A DNA stretch of 64,000 nt from Variovorax sp. Root318D1 (GTDB lineage: Bacteria > Pseudomonadota > Gammaproteobacteria > Burkholderiales > Burkholderiaceae_C): positions 1,503 through 65,502 of the forward strand of contig NZ_LMCQ01000021.1 of the NCBI RefSeq assembly GCF_001424835.1. Reading direction: 5' to 3'. Shown in pieces: positions 25,315 to 34,602 of the stretch. The position numbers and the translations under genes were made by a program. Numbering within the stretch: the first letter of the stretch is position 1; the number at the start of each line of letters is the position of its first letter. The notes beneath the pieces are model-generated. The model saw only the letters and a list, made by a program, of their open reading frames with translations, made no database searches and was not told where the DNA came from.

Positions 25315-25650
25315 TCAGGGCCGTTCGTTCTTCAGCTCGCGCAATTGCTCCTCGGCTTGCTCGAGTTCTGCCTTGAGCAGCTGGATGTCGCGCTCCAGCT
25401 TGTCGATGCGCGCGGCACGGCTCATGGAAGGCCCGGACGCCTGGCAGCGCGTGCGCAGCGCGGACAAGCTTTCGGCGAGTTGCCGCCGACGCAGCATCTG
25501 GCCCCGCGAGCGCGCAAGGTCGATGTCGCGCTCCAGCGCAGCTTCTTCGGCTTGGCACGAAGCGGCGCTCGGCGGTTCCACGGCTTGCGCTTGCGCGAAG
25601 GCGGATGTGGACAGGACCAGCAGCGCAGCGGCCAGGAGTCCACGCTTCAT
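25315..25650 (-). CDS. DUF1090 family periplasmic protein (YqjC-like)
   Basis: The 111-residue protein has a signal peptide (LLAAALLVLSTSAFAQAQA) and the DUF1090 pattern: a Cys followed by EEAALERDIDLARSRG, a second Cys in LSALRTRCQASG, then a long charged coiled coil (RIDKLERDIQLLKAELEQAE). Start ATG 25650 is set by the signal peptide. The function of the family is unknown. It ends 9 bases from the convergent RIO1 kinase gene. Confidence 0.82.
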   Translation of the reverse strand: MKRGLLAAALLVLSTSAFAQAQAVEPPSAASCQAEEAALERDIDLARSRGQMLRRRQLAESLSALRTRCQASGPSMSRAARIDKLERDIQLLKAELEQAEEQLRELKNERP

Positions 25651-25756
25651 GCGCGGCTCCACCCGTTTCCCTTGACAGCCACTGTGCCGATCCAAACCCA
25701 TTTCGGCTCCCCTTGTGGTTGACGGAGCTCCTGGCTCCGCCGTGCCTCATTCTGTC

Positions 25757-27118
<1,362 letters not shown>

Positions 27119-27133
27119 GGAAATCTCCGGATG

Positions 27134-27167
27134 AAAAAACAAAAAACCCAGCTGCCAGAGCTGGGTT
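27134..27167 (-). terminator. Attenuator terminator in the hom leader
   Basis: On the - strand AACCCAGCT-CTGGC-AGCTGGGTT forms a perfect 9-bp stem and runs into a tract of 12 T in 13 bases (TTTTTTGTTTTTT). It ends only 15 bases before the hom start codon, so it must be overcome for hom to be expressed. Confidence 0.93.
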
Positions 27168-27194
27168 CATTCATTCGGAGAAAGAGCGATACAC

Positions 27195-27220
27195 CAGGTG
27201 GCTGCCGAAACGGCCACCTG
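27195..27220 (-). promoter_or_regulatory. Upstream stem-loop of the hom leader (pause/antiterminator region)
   Basis: CAGGTGGC-(10 bases)-GCCACCTG forms a perfect 8-bp stem immediately after the leader peptide stop codon (27228-27230). In classic amino-acid attenuators the equivalent hairpin pairs alternatively when the ribosome stalls on the regulatory codons. The exact competing pairing with the terminator was not resolved by eye. Confidence 0.65.
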
Positions 27221-27227
27221 CGCGTGC

Positions 27228-27260
27228 TCAGGGGGCCGCGGTGGTAATGGTGGTAATCAT
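27228..27260 (-). CDS. Threonine/isoleucine leader peptide (thrL-like)
   Basis: The short frame reads M-I-T-T-I-T-T-A-A-P-stop: four threonine and two isoleucine codons in ten, the same type of regulatory run as the E. coli thr leader. It is followed by a stem-loop (27195-27220), a strong terminator (27134-27167) and then hom. Ribosome stalling when charged tRNA-Thr or tRNA-Ile is scarce would prevent the terminator. The ribosome binding site in front of ATG 27260 is weak (GGTTG). The same frame is open back to an ATG at 27359, giving a possible 43-residue leader ending in the same Thr/Ile run. No experimental evidence can be seen in sequence, but the arrangement is characteristic. Confidence 0.8.
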   Translation of the reverse strand: MITTITTAAP

Positions 27261-27506
27261 TCGTGCAACCAACGCCCCGTTCGCCCGCGCGAAGGCAGGC
27301 GACGTCAGGCGGGCCAGCGAGGCTGCGCAGACGGTGGTGGGGAAGAAATGGCACGGCATGAAGCCGGGAGTGTACACAAGGCCCGACTGGCGGAGAGGCC
27401 TTCCCGCGCAAAACCCGCTGAAATACGGGGAGCAGGCCTACACATCTCTGCCCGCAGCGAGCCTAATGTCGTGGGAAAAGAACTGCATCATCCAGGAGGC
27501 AGCATC

Positions 27507-27911
27507 ATGAAGAATTTCGTCCTAGAGCCCCACATGCGGGCAAGCTTCGGCGGGGCGTTCTACCCCACTGGCTATTCGATGGTGATGTTTCCGAGCCCGG
27601 AAGACGCCAGCCGCATCGGCCACAAACTGATCGAAAACGGCGTGAGCGGCGACGAGATCTACCTGATTCCGCCTGCAACGATCCTCGAGGAGATCAGCCC
27701 CACCGTGAGGGAGGCCGACGAGCCGCTGCCTTCGGCCGGCACCGATGCGGCCACCGTACGCGCCTACACCAAGCTGGCGCGCGAGGGCCACACCGGCCTC
27801 TTGGTCAGGACGAAGAACGAACAGGCCGCCAACAACCTGATGGATGTGGTGCGCACGGTGCCCTATTCGATTGCACAGCGCTATCGCACGCTGGTCATCG
27901 AAGACCTGTGA
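27507..27911 (+). CDS. Small conserved-looking soluble protein of unknown function
   Basis: The 134-residue protein starts at ATG 27507 with an excellent ribosome binding site (CAGGAGG, 7 bases upstream). It has no signal peptide or membrane segment. The sequence alternates strands and helices: GYSMVMFPSPEDASRIGHKL, SGDEIYLIPPATILEEI, a charged linker, then GHTGLLVRTKNEQAANNLMD and a last strand TLVIEDL. This resembles in outline the small alpha/beta domain of YflT-type general stress proteins, but the match is by eye only and no catalytic residues are evident. It is flanked by the divergent hom leader and the convergent antiporter gene, so it is monocistronic. Confidence 0.75.
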   Translation: MKNFVLEPHMRASFGGAFYPTGYSMVMFPSPEDASRIGHKLIENGVSGDEIYLIPPATILEEISPTVREADEPLPSAGTDAATVRAYTKLAREGHTGLLVRTKNEQAANNLMDVVRTVPYSIAQRYRTLVIEDL

Positions 27912-27933
27912 GTCTCCTGGCCCCTCGGGCAGT

Positions 27934-29637
27934 TCATGCCGCGGCCACGGCACGCCGCACCACGTCGCGAGCCATGGCCTGCGCCAACTCCTGCTCTCCC
28001 AGGAAGACAGTTGCGGCGGTCTCCTGAGTCAATAGCCGCGCTTCGTCTTCGTTGTGGCTGCGGATCACGGTTTCGATGGCGGGATTGAGCGTGCGCGCGA
28101 TTTCCATCATCTGGCGCACGTTGATGGCGTCCGGCGTTGCGACCACCAGCACGCGGGCACGCGCAATGTGCGCCTGGATCAGCACCTCGGCATCGGCCGC
28201 ATCACCCCACACGGCCGCAATGCCGGCCTCGCGCAGCTTCCCGACCAGTTCGCGGTTCTGCTCGGCCACCACATAGGGAATGTCGTTCGCCTCGAGCTCG
28301 GCCGCAATGCGGCGCCCAACGCGGCCATAGCCCACCAACACGACCTGCCTGGAGAGATACCTGGCCTCGGTGGTGCTGGGCAATTCGGCCAGCGGATGGT
28401 CGCGCGATTCGAGCCCCCGCGCCAAGGGGAAACGGGCATACAGCCATTTTTGCAAGGGCGCGATCAGGCTGAACCACAACGGATTGGTGGCAATGGAGAT
28501 CAGCGCACCGGCCAGGATGAGGCTCTGGCCTTCGACCGGCAGCACGCCGAGGGACACGCCCAGCCCCGCGAGAATGAACGAGAACTCCCCGATCTGCGCG
28601 AGGCTCGCGCTCACGGTGAGCGCGGTTCGAAGCGGGTAGCGAAACGCTAGCACCAGCGCGCAGGCCGCCAGCGACTTGCCCAGCACGATGACCCCCACCA
28701 CGGCCAGCACCTGCAGCGGACGCTCGATGAGCACGGAAGGATCGAACAGCATGCCCACGGACACGAAGAACAGCACCGCGAAGGCATCGCGCAGCGGCAG
28801 CGACTCCTCCGCCGCACGGTGGCTGAATTCAGACTCGCGCATCACCATGCCCGCGAAGAATGCGCCGAGCGCAAACGAGACGCCGAATAATGCCGCCGAT
28901 GCGAAGGCGATGCTCACCGCCGCCGCTACCACGCATAGTGTGAACAGTTCTCGCGAGCCCGTGCGGGTGACCTGCCAGAGAATCCACGGGAAGGCACGCC
29001 TTCCGACCACCAGCATCAGCGCCACGAAGCCGCCCACCTGCAGGAGCGTGAGCCCGAGCGTTTGCCAGAGAGGGTCTGGCGCGCCACCCGCCGGATTGCC
29101 CGCATGGCCGCCCATTGCTCCCGCCAGCGGCGGCAGCAGCACCAGGACCAGCACCATGGCCAGGTCCTCGACCACCAGCCAACCCACGGCGATGCGGCCC
29201 GTGAACGAATCGAGAATCCCGAGGTGCTCGAGCGCCCGCAGCAACACCACCGTGCTTGCCACCGACAACGCAAGGCCGAAGACCAGCGCCTCCCCCCACT
29301 TCCAGTCCCACCAGAGCGCCAACGCGCCGCCGAGCAGCGTCGCCACCGCGATCTGCGCCAATGCGCCCGGCAAGGCAATCTTGCGCACCGCCAGCAGGTC
29401 GTCGAGCGAGAAGTGCAGGCCCACGCCGAACATGAGGAGCATCACACCAATTTCGGCCAGCTGCGCCGCAATGCCCGCATCGGCCACGAAACCCGGCGTG
29501 AAGGGGCCGATGATCACGCCCGCAAGCAGGTAGCCCACCAGCGCCGGCAATCGCAGCCGCACTGCCAAAAAACCGAAGACAAGCGCCAGCCCCAAGCCGG
29601 CTGCGATGGTGTTGATCAAGGAAACGCTGTGGGGCAT
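27934..29637 (-). CDS. CPA2 family monovalent cation:proton antiporter (YbaL/Kef-like)
   Basis: The 567-residue inner-membrane protein has about 12-13 hydrophobic segments, starting with LPALVGYLLAGVIIGPFTPG, typical of CPA2 antiporters, and FGVGLHFSLDDLLAVRKIAL. A C-terminal cytoplasmic TrkA-N domain starts at SRQVVLVGYGRVGRRIAAEL (Rossmann GYGRVG) followed by VWGDAADAEVLIQAHI. The layout matches YbaL and KefB/C, exporting K+ or Na+ in exchange for protons under nucleotide or thiol control. No KefF/G ancillary flavoprotein is adjacent. Confidence 0.92.
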   Translation of the reverse strand: MPHSVSLINTIAAGLGLALVFGFLAVRLRLPALVGYLLAGVIIGPFTPGFVADAGIAAQLAEIGVMLLMFGVGLHFSLDDLLAVRKIALPGALAQIAVATLLGGALALWWDWKWGEALVFGLALSVASTVVLLRALEHLGILDSFTGRIAVGWLVVEDLAMVLVLVLLPPLAGAMGGHAGNPAGGAPDPLWQTLGLTLLQVGGFVALMLVVGRRAFPWILWQVTRTGSRELFTLCVVAAAVSIAFASAALFGVSFALGAFFAGMVMRESEFSHRAAEESLPLRDAFAVLFFVSVGMLFDPSVLIERPLQVLAVVGVIVLGKSLAACALVLAFRYPLRTALTVSASLAQIGEFSFILAGLGVSLGVLPVEGQSLILAGALISIATNPLWFSLIAPLQKWLYARFPLARGLESRDHPLAELPSTTEARYLSRQVVLVGYGRVGRRIAAELEANDIPYVVAEQNRELVGKLREAGIAAVWGDAADAEVLIQAHIARARVLVVATPDAINVRQMMEIARTLNPAIETVIRSHNEDEARLLTQETAATVFLGEQELAQAMARDVVRRAVAAA

Positions 29638-29695
29638 GGTTCCATTTTGCAGGAACGATGCCGTTCCCCTGACGTGGAAGCCGCATCCTTCAAAT

Positions 29696-29718
29696 GAAAA
29701 AACCCGCCGAAGCGGGTC
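29696..29718 (-). terminator. Rho-independent terminator after phaB
   Basis: On the - strand ACCCGC-TTCG-GCGGGT forms a perfect stem with a stable TTCG tetraloop, followed by TTTTT. It lies 28 bases after the phaB stop codon and separates phaB from the antiporter gene. Confidence 0.9.
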
Positions 29719-29745
29719 CTTTCAATCAGGTGATGGCCTGCGAGA

Positions 29746-30483
29746 TCAGTGCATGTGAAGGCCGCCGTTGACGGAGAAATCGGCCCCGGTGCTGTAGCCG
29801 CCTTCGTCGGTGGCAAGCCACGCGATGATGGAGGCGATTTCGCTCGGCTCGCCCAGTCGCTTGACCGGAATGGTGGCGATGATCTTGTCGAGCACTTCCT
29901 GGCGGATGGCCTTGACCATGTCGGTGCCAATGTAGCCCGGGCTCACGGTATTGACCGTGACGCCCTTGTTCGCCAGCTCTTGCGCCAGCGCCATCGTGAA
30001 GCCGTGCATGCCGGCCTTGGCTGCCGAGTAGTTGGTCTGGCCGGCCTGTCCCTTGGCGCCGTTGACCGAGCTGATGTTGATGATGCGGCCCCAGCCCTTT
30101 TCGACCATGTCGCCCACCACCTGCTTGGTGACGTTGAACATGCTGTTGAGGTTGGTCTCGATGACCGCGCTCCAGTCTTCGGGCGTCATCTTCAGGAACA
30201 TGCGGTCCCGCGTGATGCCCGCGTTGTTGACCAGCACGTCAATGGGGCCGTGCGCAGCCTTGGCGGCCGAAAACGCCTCGACAGTGGATTGCCAGTCGCC
30301 GACATTGCCGACCGACGCATGGAACTCGAAGCCCTCGGCCTTCTGCTCGGCCAGCCATTTGGCATGGTCGCGCGTGGGGCCGCAGCCTGCGATGACGGTG
30401 AAGCCATCCTTGTGCAGGCGCTGGCAGATGGCAGTTCCGATGCCACCCATGCCTCCGGTGACATATGCAACTTTTTTGCTCAT
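29746..30483 (-). CDS. phaB: Acetoacetyl-CoA reductase
   Basis: The 245-residue short-chain dehydrogenase reduces acetoacetyl-CoA to (R)-3-hydroxybutyryl-CoA with NADPH for polyhydroxybutyrate synthesis. Visible: VAYVTGGMGGIGTAICQRL (cofactor glycines), VLVNNAGITRD, ISSVNGAKGQAGQTNYSAAK (catalytic Ser, Tyr, Lys), TVNTVSPGYIGTDMV, and the C-terminal TGADFSVNGGLHMH typical of PhaB. ATG 30483 begins the conserved MSKKVAYVTGG; longer frames upstream are not coding. It is separated from phaC and phaA (38.9-41.9 kb) by 9 kb, so the pathway genes are not one operon. Confidence 0.95.
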   Translation of the reverse strand: MSKKVAYVTGGMGGIGTAICQRLHKDGFTVIAGCGPTRDHAKWLAEQKAEGFEFHASVGNVGDWQSTVEAFSAAKAAHGPIDVLVNNAGITRDRMFLKMTPEDWSAVIETNLNSMFNVTKQVVGDMVEKGWGRIINISSVNGAKGQAGQTNYSAAKAGMHGFTMALAQELANKGVTVNTVSPGYIGTDMVKAIRQEVLDKIIATIPVKRLGEPSEIASIIAWLATDEGGYSTGADFSVNGGLHMH

Positions 30484-30663
30484 GAAATCTTCCTTGATGT
30501 GTTGCGAAGCTAAAGCCTGAACGGCCACCTTCACTCTAGCGAATTTCAAGCCACCTATCGCTGAGGAAAACACTGAGCCAAGCTTGCAAGCAGCTGTCAA
30601 TGCAGGGCCGATGTGCAACCATATGCATGAGTCTGTACCTTCTTGCGCACTGCGGGCGCCTTG

Positions 30664-30686
30664 AAGGAATTCGAAAGTATGAATTT
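30664..30686. repeat. 23-bp direct repeat, copy 1 (3' of glpQ)
   Basis: AAGGAATTCGAAAGTATGAATTT recurs with one mismatch and in the same orientation at 32119-32141. The two copies flank the glycerophosphodiesterase gene. Beside copy 1, GGGCTC-(10)-GAGCCC at 30690-30711 can form a hairpin near the 3' end of glpQ. The rest of the 265-base gap between phaB and glpQ holds the phaB promoter region and nothing else recognised. Confidence 0.8.
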
Positions 30687-30748
30687 TCCGGGCTCCCGAT
30701 ATGGCGAGCCCGTCTCCCGATCTTGGGCCAATTGCGAGTGCCGCTTCT

Positions 30749-31993
30749 TCAGTCGTTGTTGCGCTCGCATTTGCGCGCGTTGACGAGACAGCCGGCATAG
30801 TCGGGGTCGTGCTTCAGCAGGAACATGGCGCGCGCGGCAACGGCGGTGTCTGCGAAGTCGCTGAACAGGCCGTCCACGCCGGCCTCGTAGAAGGCCAGAT
30901 ACTCGTTGATCGGATTGCCTGCGAAACTTCCGGTCAAGCGCTTCTGTTCACTCCTGAAGGTGTAGGGGTGCACCAGCAAACCCAGCTTGTGCGCGTTCGC
31001 GATCACGTCGCTCGGCGGCAGCAGCACGCGGTCGCGCTCGTCCACCACGCCATCGCCTGTCACGTCGACGCACGCGCCACCCTGTACCGATTTGCAGGCG
31101 CTGGAGATCAGGTATGGCTTCCATGGCCCGATGCCGTCGGCATAGCCCTTCACTTCCTGCAGGCCGCGCGGCGTCAGCAGATCCTTGAATTGGCCGTCGC
31201 GGTTCGACACCACCCAGTCGTATGGTTTGTCGTAGGGCTTGCTGAAGTCCAGCGAACCATCGGGCTTGACGTCGTTCGCGTCGACCAGCTGAACCAACCG
31301 CACGCTCGTCTTGCTGCGCAGATAGCGAAGATTGGCGGTTTCGAAGGACTGGATGAAGACGGGCGCGTTGCGCTGGTTCCAGCCCGCCGCACTCAGCACG
31401 CCCAGCAGCCGGTCTTCCAGAGCGAGCCCAATGCCCTGGTGGTAGGTCGGATGCTTGGTCTCCGGATAGATCCCGATGCGCCGCCCCTCCTCCCGGGACT
31501 TGCGCTTGGCGAGTTCGATCACCTCGACCAGCGTCGGAATCTGGAACCTGCCGTTGAAGCCCTGGTCGCGCTCCGGAAATGACTGCACGGCGCGCAATTG
31601 CTTGATCTCGGCCAAAGTGAAGTCGCTGGCAAAGAAGCCGTCGGTCGCAACACCGTCCACCATGACCGTGCGCCGTCGATTGGCGAACTGCGGCAGTTCC
31701 TTGACATTGGTGGTGTCGATCAGGTTGGGTTCGTGCCGCGCGATCAGATGGCCGTCCTTCGTGGCGACCAGGTCCGGCTCGATGTAGTCGGCGCCCAACG
31801 AGATACCCAGCGCATACGCCTCCAGCGTGTGCTCGGGCAGGTAGCCGTTGGCGCCGCCCCGGTGTCCGATCACCAGCGGCGCATTGTCGGCACGACGCCG
31901 TGCGTTCTCCTCATGCGCCGCGACCGGTGTTGCGGCGGCAAGCACCATGGTCAGGCCGAAAAGGGCAGTGCAGACTTTTCTCAAGCTGTTCAA
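30749..31993 (-). CDS. glpQ: Periplasmic glycerophosphodiester phosphodiesterase
   Basis: The 414-residue protein has a signal peptide (GLTMVLAAATPVAAHEE) and the GDPD barrel signatures: VIGHRGGANGYLPEHTLEAY with catalytic His at about 44, YIEPDLVATKDGHLIARHEP with metal-binding Glu/Asp, and IYPETKHPTYHQG. It would hydrolyse glycerophosphodiesters to glycerol-3-phosphate in the periplasm. An insert near residue 305 (VDVTGDGVVDERDRVLLPP) reads like an EF-hand/dockerin-type calcium loop (DxTGDGxVDxxD), consistent with the calcium dependence of GlpQ. The C-terminus retains paired cysteines (GCLVNARKC). The gene is bracketed by direct repeats at 30664 and 32119. Confidence 0.93.
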   Translation of the reverse strand: MNSLRKVCTALFGLTMVLAAATPVAAHEENARRRADNAPLVIGHRGGANGYLPEHTLEAYALGISLGADYIEPDLVATKDGHLIARHEPNLIDTTNVKELPQFANRRRTVMVDGVATDGFFASDFTLAEIKQLRAVQSFPERDQGFNGRFQIPTLVEVIELAKRKSREEGRRIGIYPETKHPTYHQGIGLALEDRLLGVLSAAGWNQRNAPVFIQSFETANLRYLRSKTSVRLVQLVDANDVKPDGSLDFSKPYDKPYDWVVSNRDGQFKDLLTPRGLQEVKGYADGIGPWKPYLISSACKSVQGGACVDVTGDGVVDERDRVLLPPSDVIANAHKLGLLVHPYTFRSEQKRLTGSFAGNPINEYLAFYEAGVDGLFSDFADTAVAARAMFLLKHDPDYAGCLVNARKCERNND

Positions 31994-32118
31994 AGGAGTC
32001 TCCTCGTTGGTGGGCGCATGCTAGAAACCGACGATGACGCGGCGGTGACGCCCGTTCCGGGCGCGCACAATCTTCGCGGCACTGCCACGGTTGTTGCAAA
32101 CGCGGCTCTTCCCCTACC

Positions 32119-32141
32119 AAGGAGTTCGAAAGTATGAATTT
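32119..32141. repeat. 23-bp direct repeat, copy 2 (5' of glpQ and of the CinA-type gene)
   Basis: AAGGAGTTCGAAAGTATGAATTT, one mismatch from copy 1 at 30664-30686 and in the same orientation. It lies in the divergent promoter region between glpQ (start 31993) and the CinA-type gene (start 32174), so it might also be a regulatory or promoter element read towards the latter. Confidence 0.8.
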
Positions 32142-32173
32142 CGGAATCGTCTGCAGCATGCGGCGCGCCGGCC

Positions 32174-32692
32174 ATGTCTGAGCTCCCCGCGCTCGAGCCG
32201 CTCGCCGTTCTTGCCGCTCGCGTCGGCGCCACGCTGCGCGAGCGGCGCCAGACGGTGGCCGTGGCTGAATCCTCGGCCGGCGGCCTCGTGTCGGCCGCGC
32301 TGCTGGCCATACCGGGCGCATCGGCCTTCTTCCTGGGCGGCGCGGTCGTGTATTCGCGGCGTGCCGCCAAGGCACTGCTGGGGCTGACGCCGGAAGACAT
32401 GGCAGGCGGTATGCGCGCCGAAACCGAACCCTATGCGAGATTCATCGCAGGCAGGATCCGCGGCAGCCATCGCGCGACGTGGGGCATCGCCGAGAGCGGC
32501 GCTGCGGGACCTTCCGGCAGTCCGTATGGCGATGCGCCGGGCCATGTGTGCGTGGCCATCGATGGTGCGGTCATTGCAAGCCGGACCATCGAGACCGGCG
32601 GTGCGGACCGCGTGTCGAACATGGATGTGTTCGCGCGGCAGTTGCTCTCGCTCTTCGACGAGACGCTGCGCGCGCAATCTTCGGCGGGCTAG
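32174..32692 (+). CDS. CinA family nicotinamide-nucleotide amidohydrolase
   Basis: The 172-residue protein equals the stand-alone C-terminal CinA domain (PncC). Motifs: TVAVAESSAGGLVSAALLAI with the conserved Ser/Gly cluster, FFLGGAVVYSRRAAKALLGL, and GIAESGAAGPSGSPYGDAPG. PncC deamidates nicotinamide mononucleotide to nicotinic acid mononucleotide in NAD recycling. Compared with canonical PncC, the TCAESCTGG-type motif reads AESSAGG here, so catalytic competence is likely but not certain. The 3' end overlaps the convergent Bug gene by 4 bases. Confidence 0.85.
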   Translation: MSELPALEPLAVLAARVGATLRERRQTVAVAESSAGGLVSAALLAIPGASAFFLGGAVVYSRRAAKALLGLTPEDMAGGMRAETEPYARFIAGRIRGSHRATWGIAESGAAGPSGSPYGDAPGHVCVAIDGAVIASRTIETGGADRVSNMDVFARQLLSLFDETLRAQSSAG

Positions 32693-33693
32693 TCGGCCTG
32701 CACCCCTGCCGCCCGGATCACCTTGCCCCATTTCTCGGTCTCTGCCGCAAGGTGCTTGCGCAGCGCCTCGGGCGTCACCTTGTCCATCGGCACGGCTTCG
32801 GTGCTCAGTTCGGCGAAGCGTTGCTTCACCATGTCGTCCTGCAGCGCTGCGCGCAATGCGGTGTTGAGCTTTTCCATCACTGCCGGCGGCGTGCCCTTGG
32901 GTGCGTAGATGCCGTGCCACACCTTCACATCGAAGCCCTTCAGGCCTTGCTCGTCGAGCGTGGGAACGTTGGGCATGCTGGACAGGCGTTTGGGCGTGGT
33001 CACGCCGAACACCTTGACCCGGTTGCCGTCCTTGATGACCGGCGCAGTCTGGGTGGTCTGATCGCACAGCAGATCGACCTGCCCGCCCATCACATCGTTG
33101 AGCGCGGGGCCGGCGCCCTTGTAGGGCACGGTGGTGAGCTGCACGCCGATCTGGTGCGCAAGGAGCATGCCGCATAACTGCGACACGGCGCCAACGCCGG
33201 CGTTGGCCAGCGTCACCTTGTCCTTGTGGGTCTTCACGTAGGCCAGCAGCTCCTGGAAGTTGTTGGCCGGAAAGTCCTTGCGCGAGAGCAAGGTCATCGG
33301 CACGTCCATCACCTGGCCCACGTATTCGAAGTCTTTCAACGGGTCGTAGTTGAGCTTCTTGTAGAGGGCGGGCGCGGTAGCCATGCCCATGTGATGGATG
33401 AGGATGGTGTAGCCGTTTGGCGCCGCCTTGGCCACGCGGCCGGGCGCGATGGTGCCGCCCGCGCCCACGGTGTTCTCGACGATCACGGTCTGCCCGAGCG
33501 ACTTGCCCATGGGGATCGCGAGCATGCGCGCGACCACGTCGGTGGGGCCGCCGGCCGAATACGGCACGACCATGGTGATGGGCTTCTCGGGCCAGGGGGC
33601 CTGTGCCACGGCCGGCGATTGGGCGGCGAACAGACTGGCGCCCAGCGCTGCTGCAAGCATTGCGCGTGTTGTCCGGTTCTTGGTTGGGTTCAT
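32689..33693 (-). CDS. Bug family substrate-binding protein, distal gene of the CoA-transferase/lyase operon
   Basis: The 334-residue periplasmic receptor has a signal peptide (MLAAALGASLFAAQSPAVAQA) and Bug signatures: WPEKPITMVVPYSAGGPTDV, VIVENTVGAGGTIAPGRVAK and LTTVPYKGAGPALNDVMGGQ. A Cys pair (LCGML, LLCDQT) is unusual for the family. It is the last gene of the operon that starts with another Bug gene at 37704, so the operon encodes two receptors and no membrane components. Confidence 0.92.
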   Translation of the reverse strand: MNPTKNRTTRAMLAAALGASLFAAQSPAVAQAPWPEKPITMVVPYSAGGPTDVVARMLAIPMGKSLGQTVIVENTVGAGGTIAPGRVAKAAPNGYTILIHHMGMATAPALYKKLNYDPLKDFEYVGQVMDVPMTLLSRKDFPANNFQELLAYVKTHKDKVTLANAGVGAVSQLCGMLLAHQIGVQLTTVPYKGAGPALNDVMGGQVDLLCDQTTQTAPVIKDGNRVKVFGVTTPKRLSSMPNVPTLDEQGLKGFDVKVWHGIYAPKGTPPAVMEKLNTALRAALQDDMVKQRFAELSTEAVPMDKVTPEALRKHLAAETEKWGKVIRAAGVQAD

Positions 33694-33742
33694 CTTTTTG
33701 TCTCCTAAGTCTTGGTTCGATCCGCGGAACTTGCGGTACTTG

Positions 33743-34600
33743 TCAGGGCGCGGCTTGAGCGCCGAGCGCGAGCAGGCGCTCGGCCAGCCGAACCACGGGA
33801 GCGTCGACCATGCGCCCGTCGAGGCTGACCACGCCGCCGCCGGCCGCCTGGGTCGCATCCAGCACGCGGCGCGCCCATGCCAGCTCATCGGTGCTCGGGC
33901 CCAGCGCGGCGTGCACCGGCGCGACCTGGTCAGGGTGAATGCAGAGCTTGGCGCCGAAGCCACCGCGGCGCGCGCGTGCGGTGTCGGCCGCGAGGCGCTC
34001 GGCATCGCGCCAATCGGGCGTGACGCCGTCGATGGGTGCGGCCAGCCCGGCACGGCGCGAGGCCAGTACCAGGGCCAGGCGAACCGGCACCAGCTCGGCC
34101 TCGCTGGGATCGCAGGCCAGCCCCAGGTCGGCCTGGAAATCGAGGTTGCCGAAGGCGAGCCGCAGCACCTGCGGCGCGGCCGCGAGTTCAGCGGCGGCTT
34201 CGAGGCCCGCAGCGGATTCGATCAACGGAACGAGCACGCCCTTGGGTCCGATGTCCGTGGCCAGCCGATGCAGGTCCGCGGCGTGCTCGGCCTTCGGCAG
34301 CACCACGCCGGCAATCAGGCTTTCGGCGGCAAGCTCACCCACCAGCGCGCGGTCGCCGTCGTGCCAAAGCGTGCTGTGGGCATTGATGCGCACCAGCAGG
34401 CGCCCTCTTTCCGCGGCGGTCAACGCGGCGACAGACGCCCGCAGCTGCTCGCGCGCCACCACCTTGCGATCGGGCGCCACGGCGTCCTCCAAGTCGACGA
34501 TGACACCACCCGCACCCGTGGCCAGCGCGCGCGCGTGGCGCTCGGACCGGTCGGCGGGCACGAAGAGAAAGGTGCGTGCCAATGCCAGCGTCGTCGACAT
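33743..34600 (-). CDS. CitE-like (HpcH/HpaI family) acyl-CoA lyase
   Basis: The 285-residue TIM-barrel protein belongs to the citrate lyase beta-like group: ARTFLFVPADRSERHARALA, GVIVDLEDAVAPDRKVVARE (metal and substrate residues), LLVRINAHSTLWHDGD and GFGAKLCIHPDQVAPVHAAL. Members cleave malyl-, citramalyl- or hydroxymethylglutaryl-type CoA esters. With the adjoining CaiB transferase (2-base gap) and MaoC-like hydratase, citramalyl-CoA cleavage to acetyl-CoA and pyruvate, as by Ccl in itaconate degradation, is the best fit; L-malyl-CoA lyase is the main alternative. Confidence 0.85.
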   Translation of the reverse strand: MSTTLALARTFLFVPADRSERHARALATGAGGVIVDLEDAVAPDRKVVAREQLRASVAALTAAERGRLLVRINAHSTLWHDGDRALVGELAAESLIAGVVLPKAEHAADLHRLATDIGPKGVLVPLIESAAGLEAAAELAAAPQVLRLAFGNLDFQADLGLACDPSEAELVPVRLALVLASRRAGLAAPIDGVTPDWRDAERLAADTARARRGGFGAKLCIHPDQVAPVHAALGPSTDELAWARRVLDATQAAGGGVVSLDGRMVDAPVVRLAERLLALGAQAAP

Positions 34601-34602
34601 GC

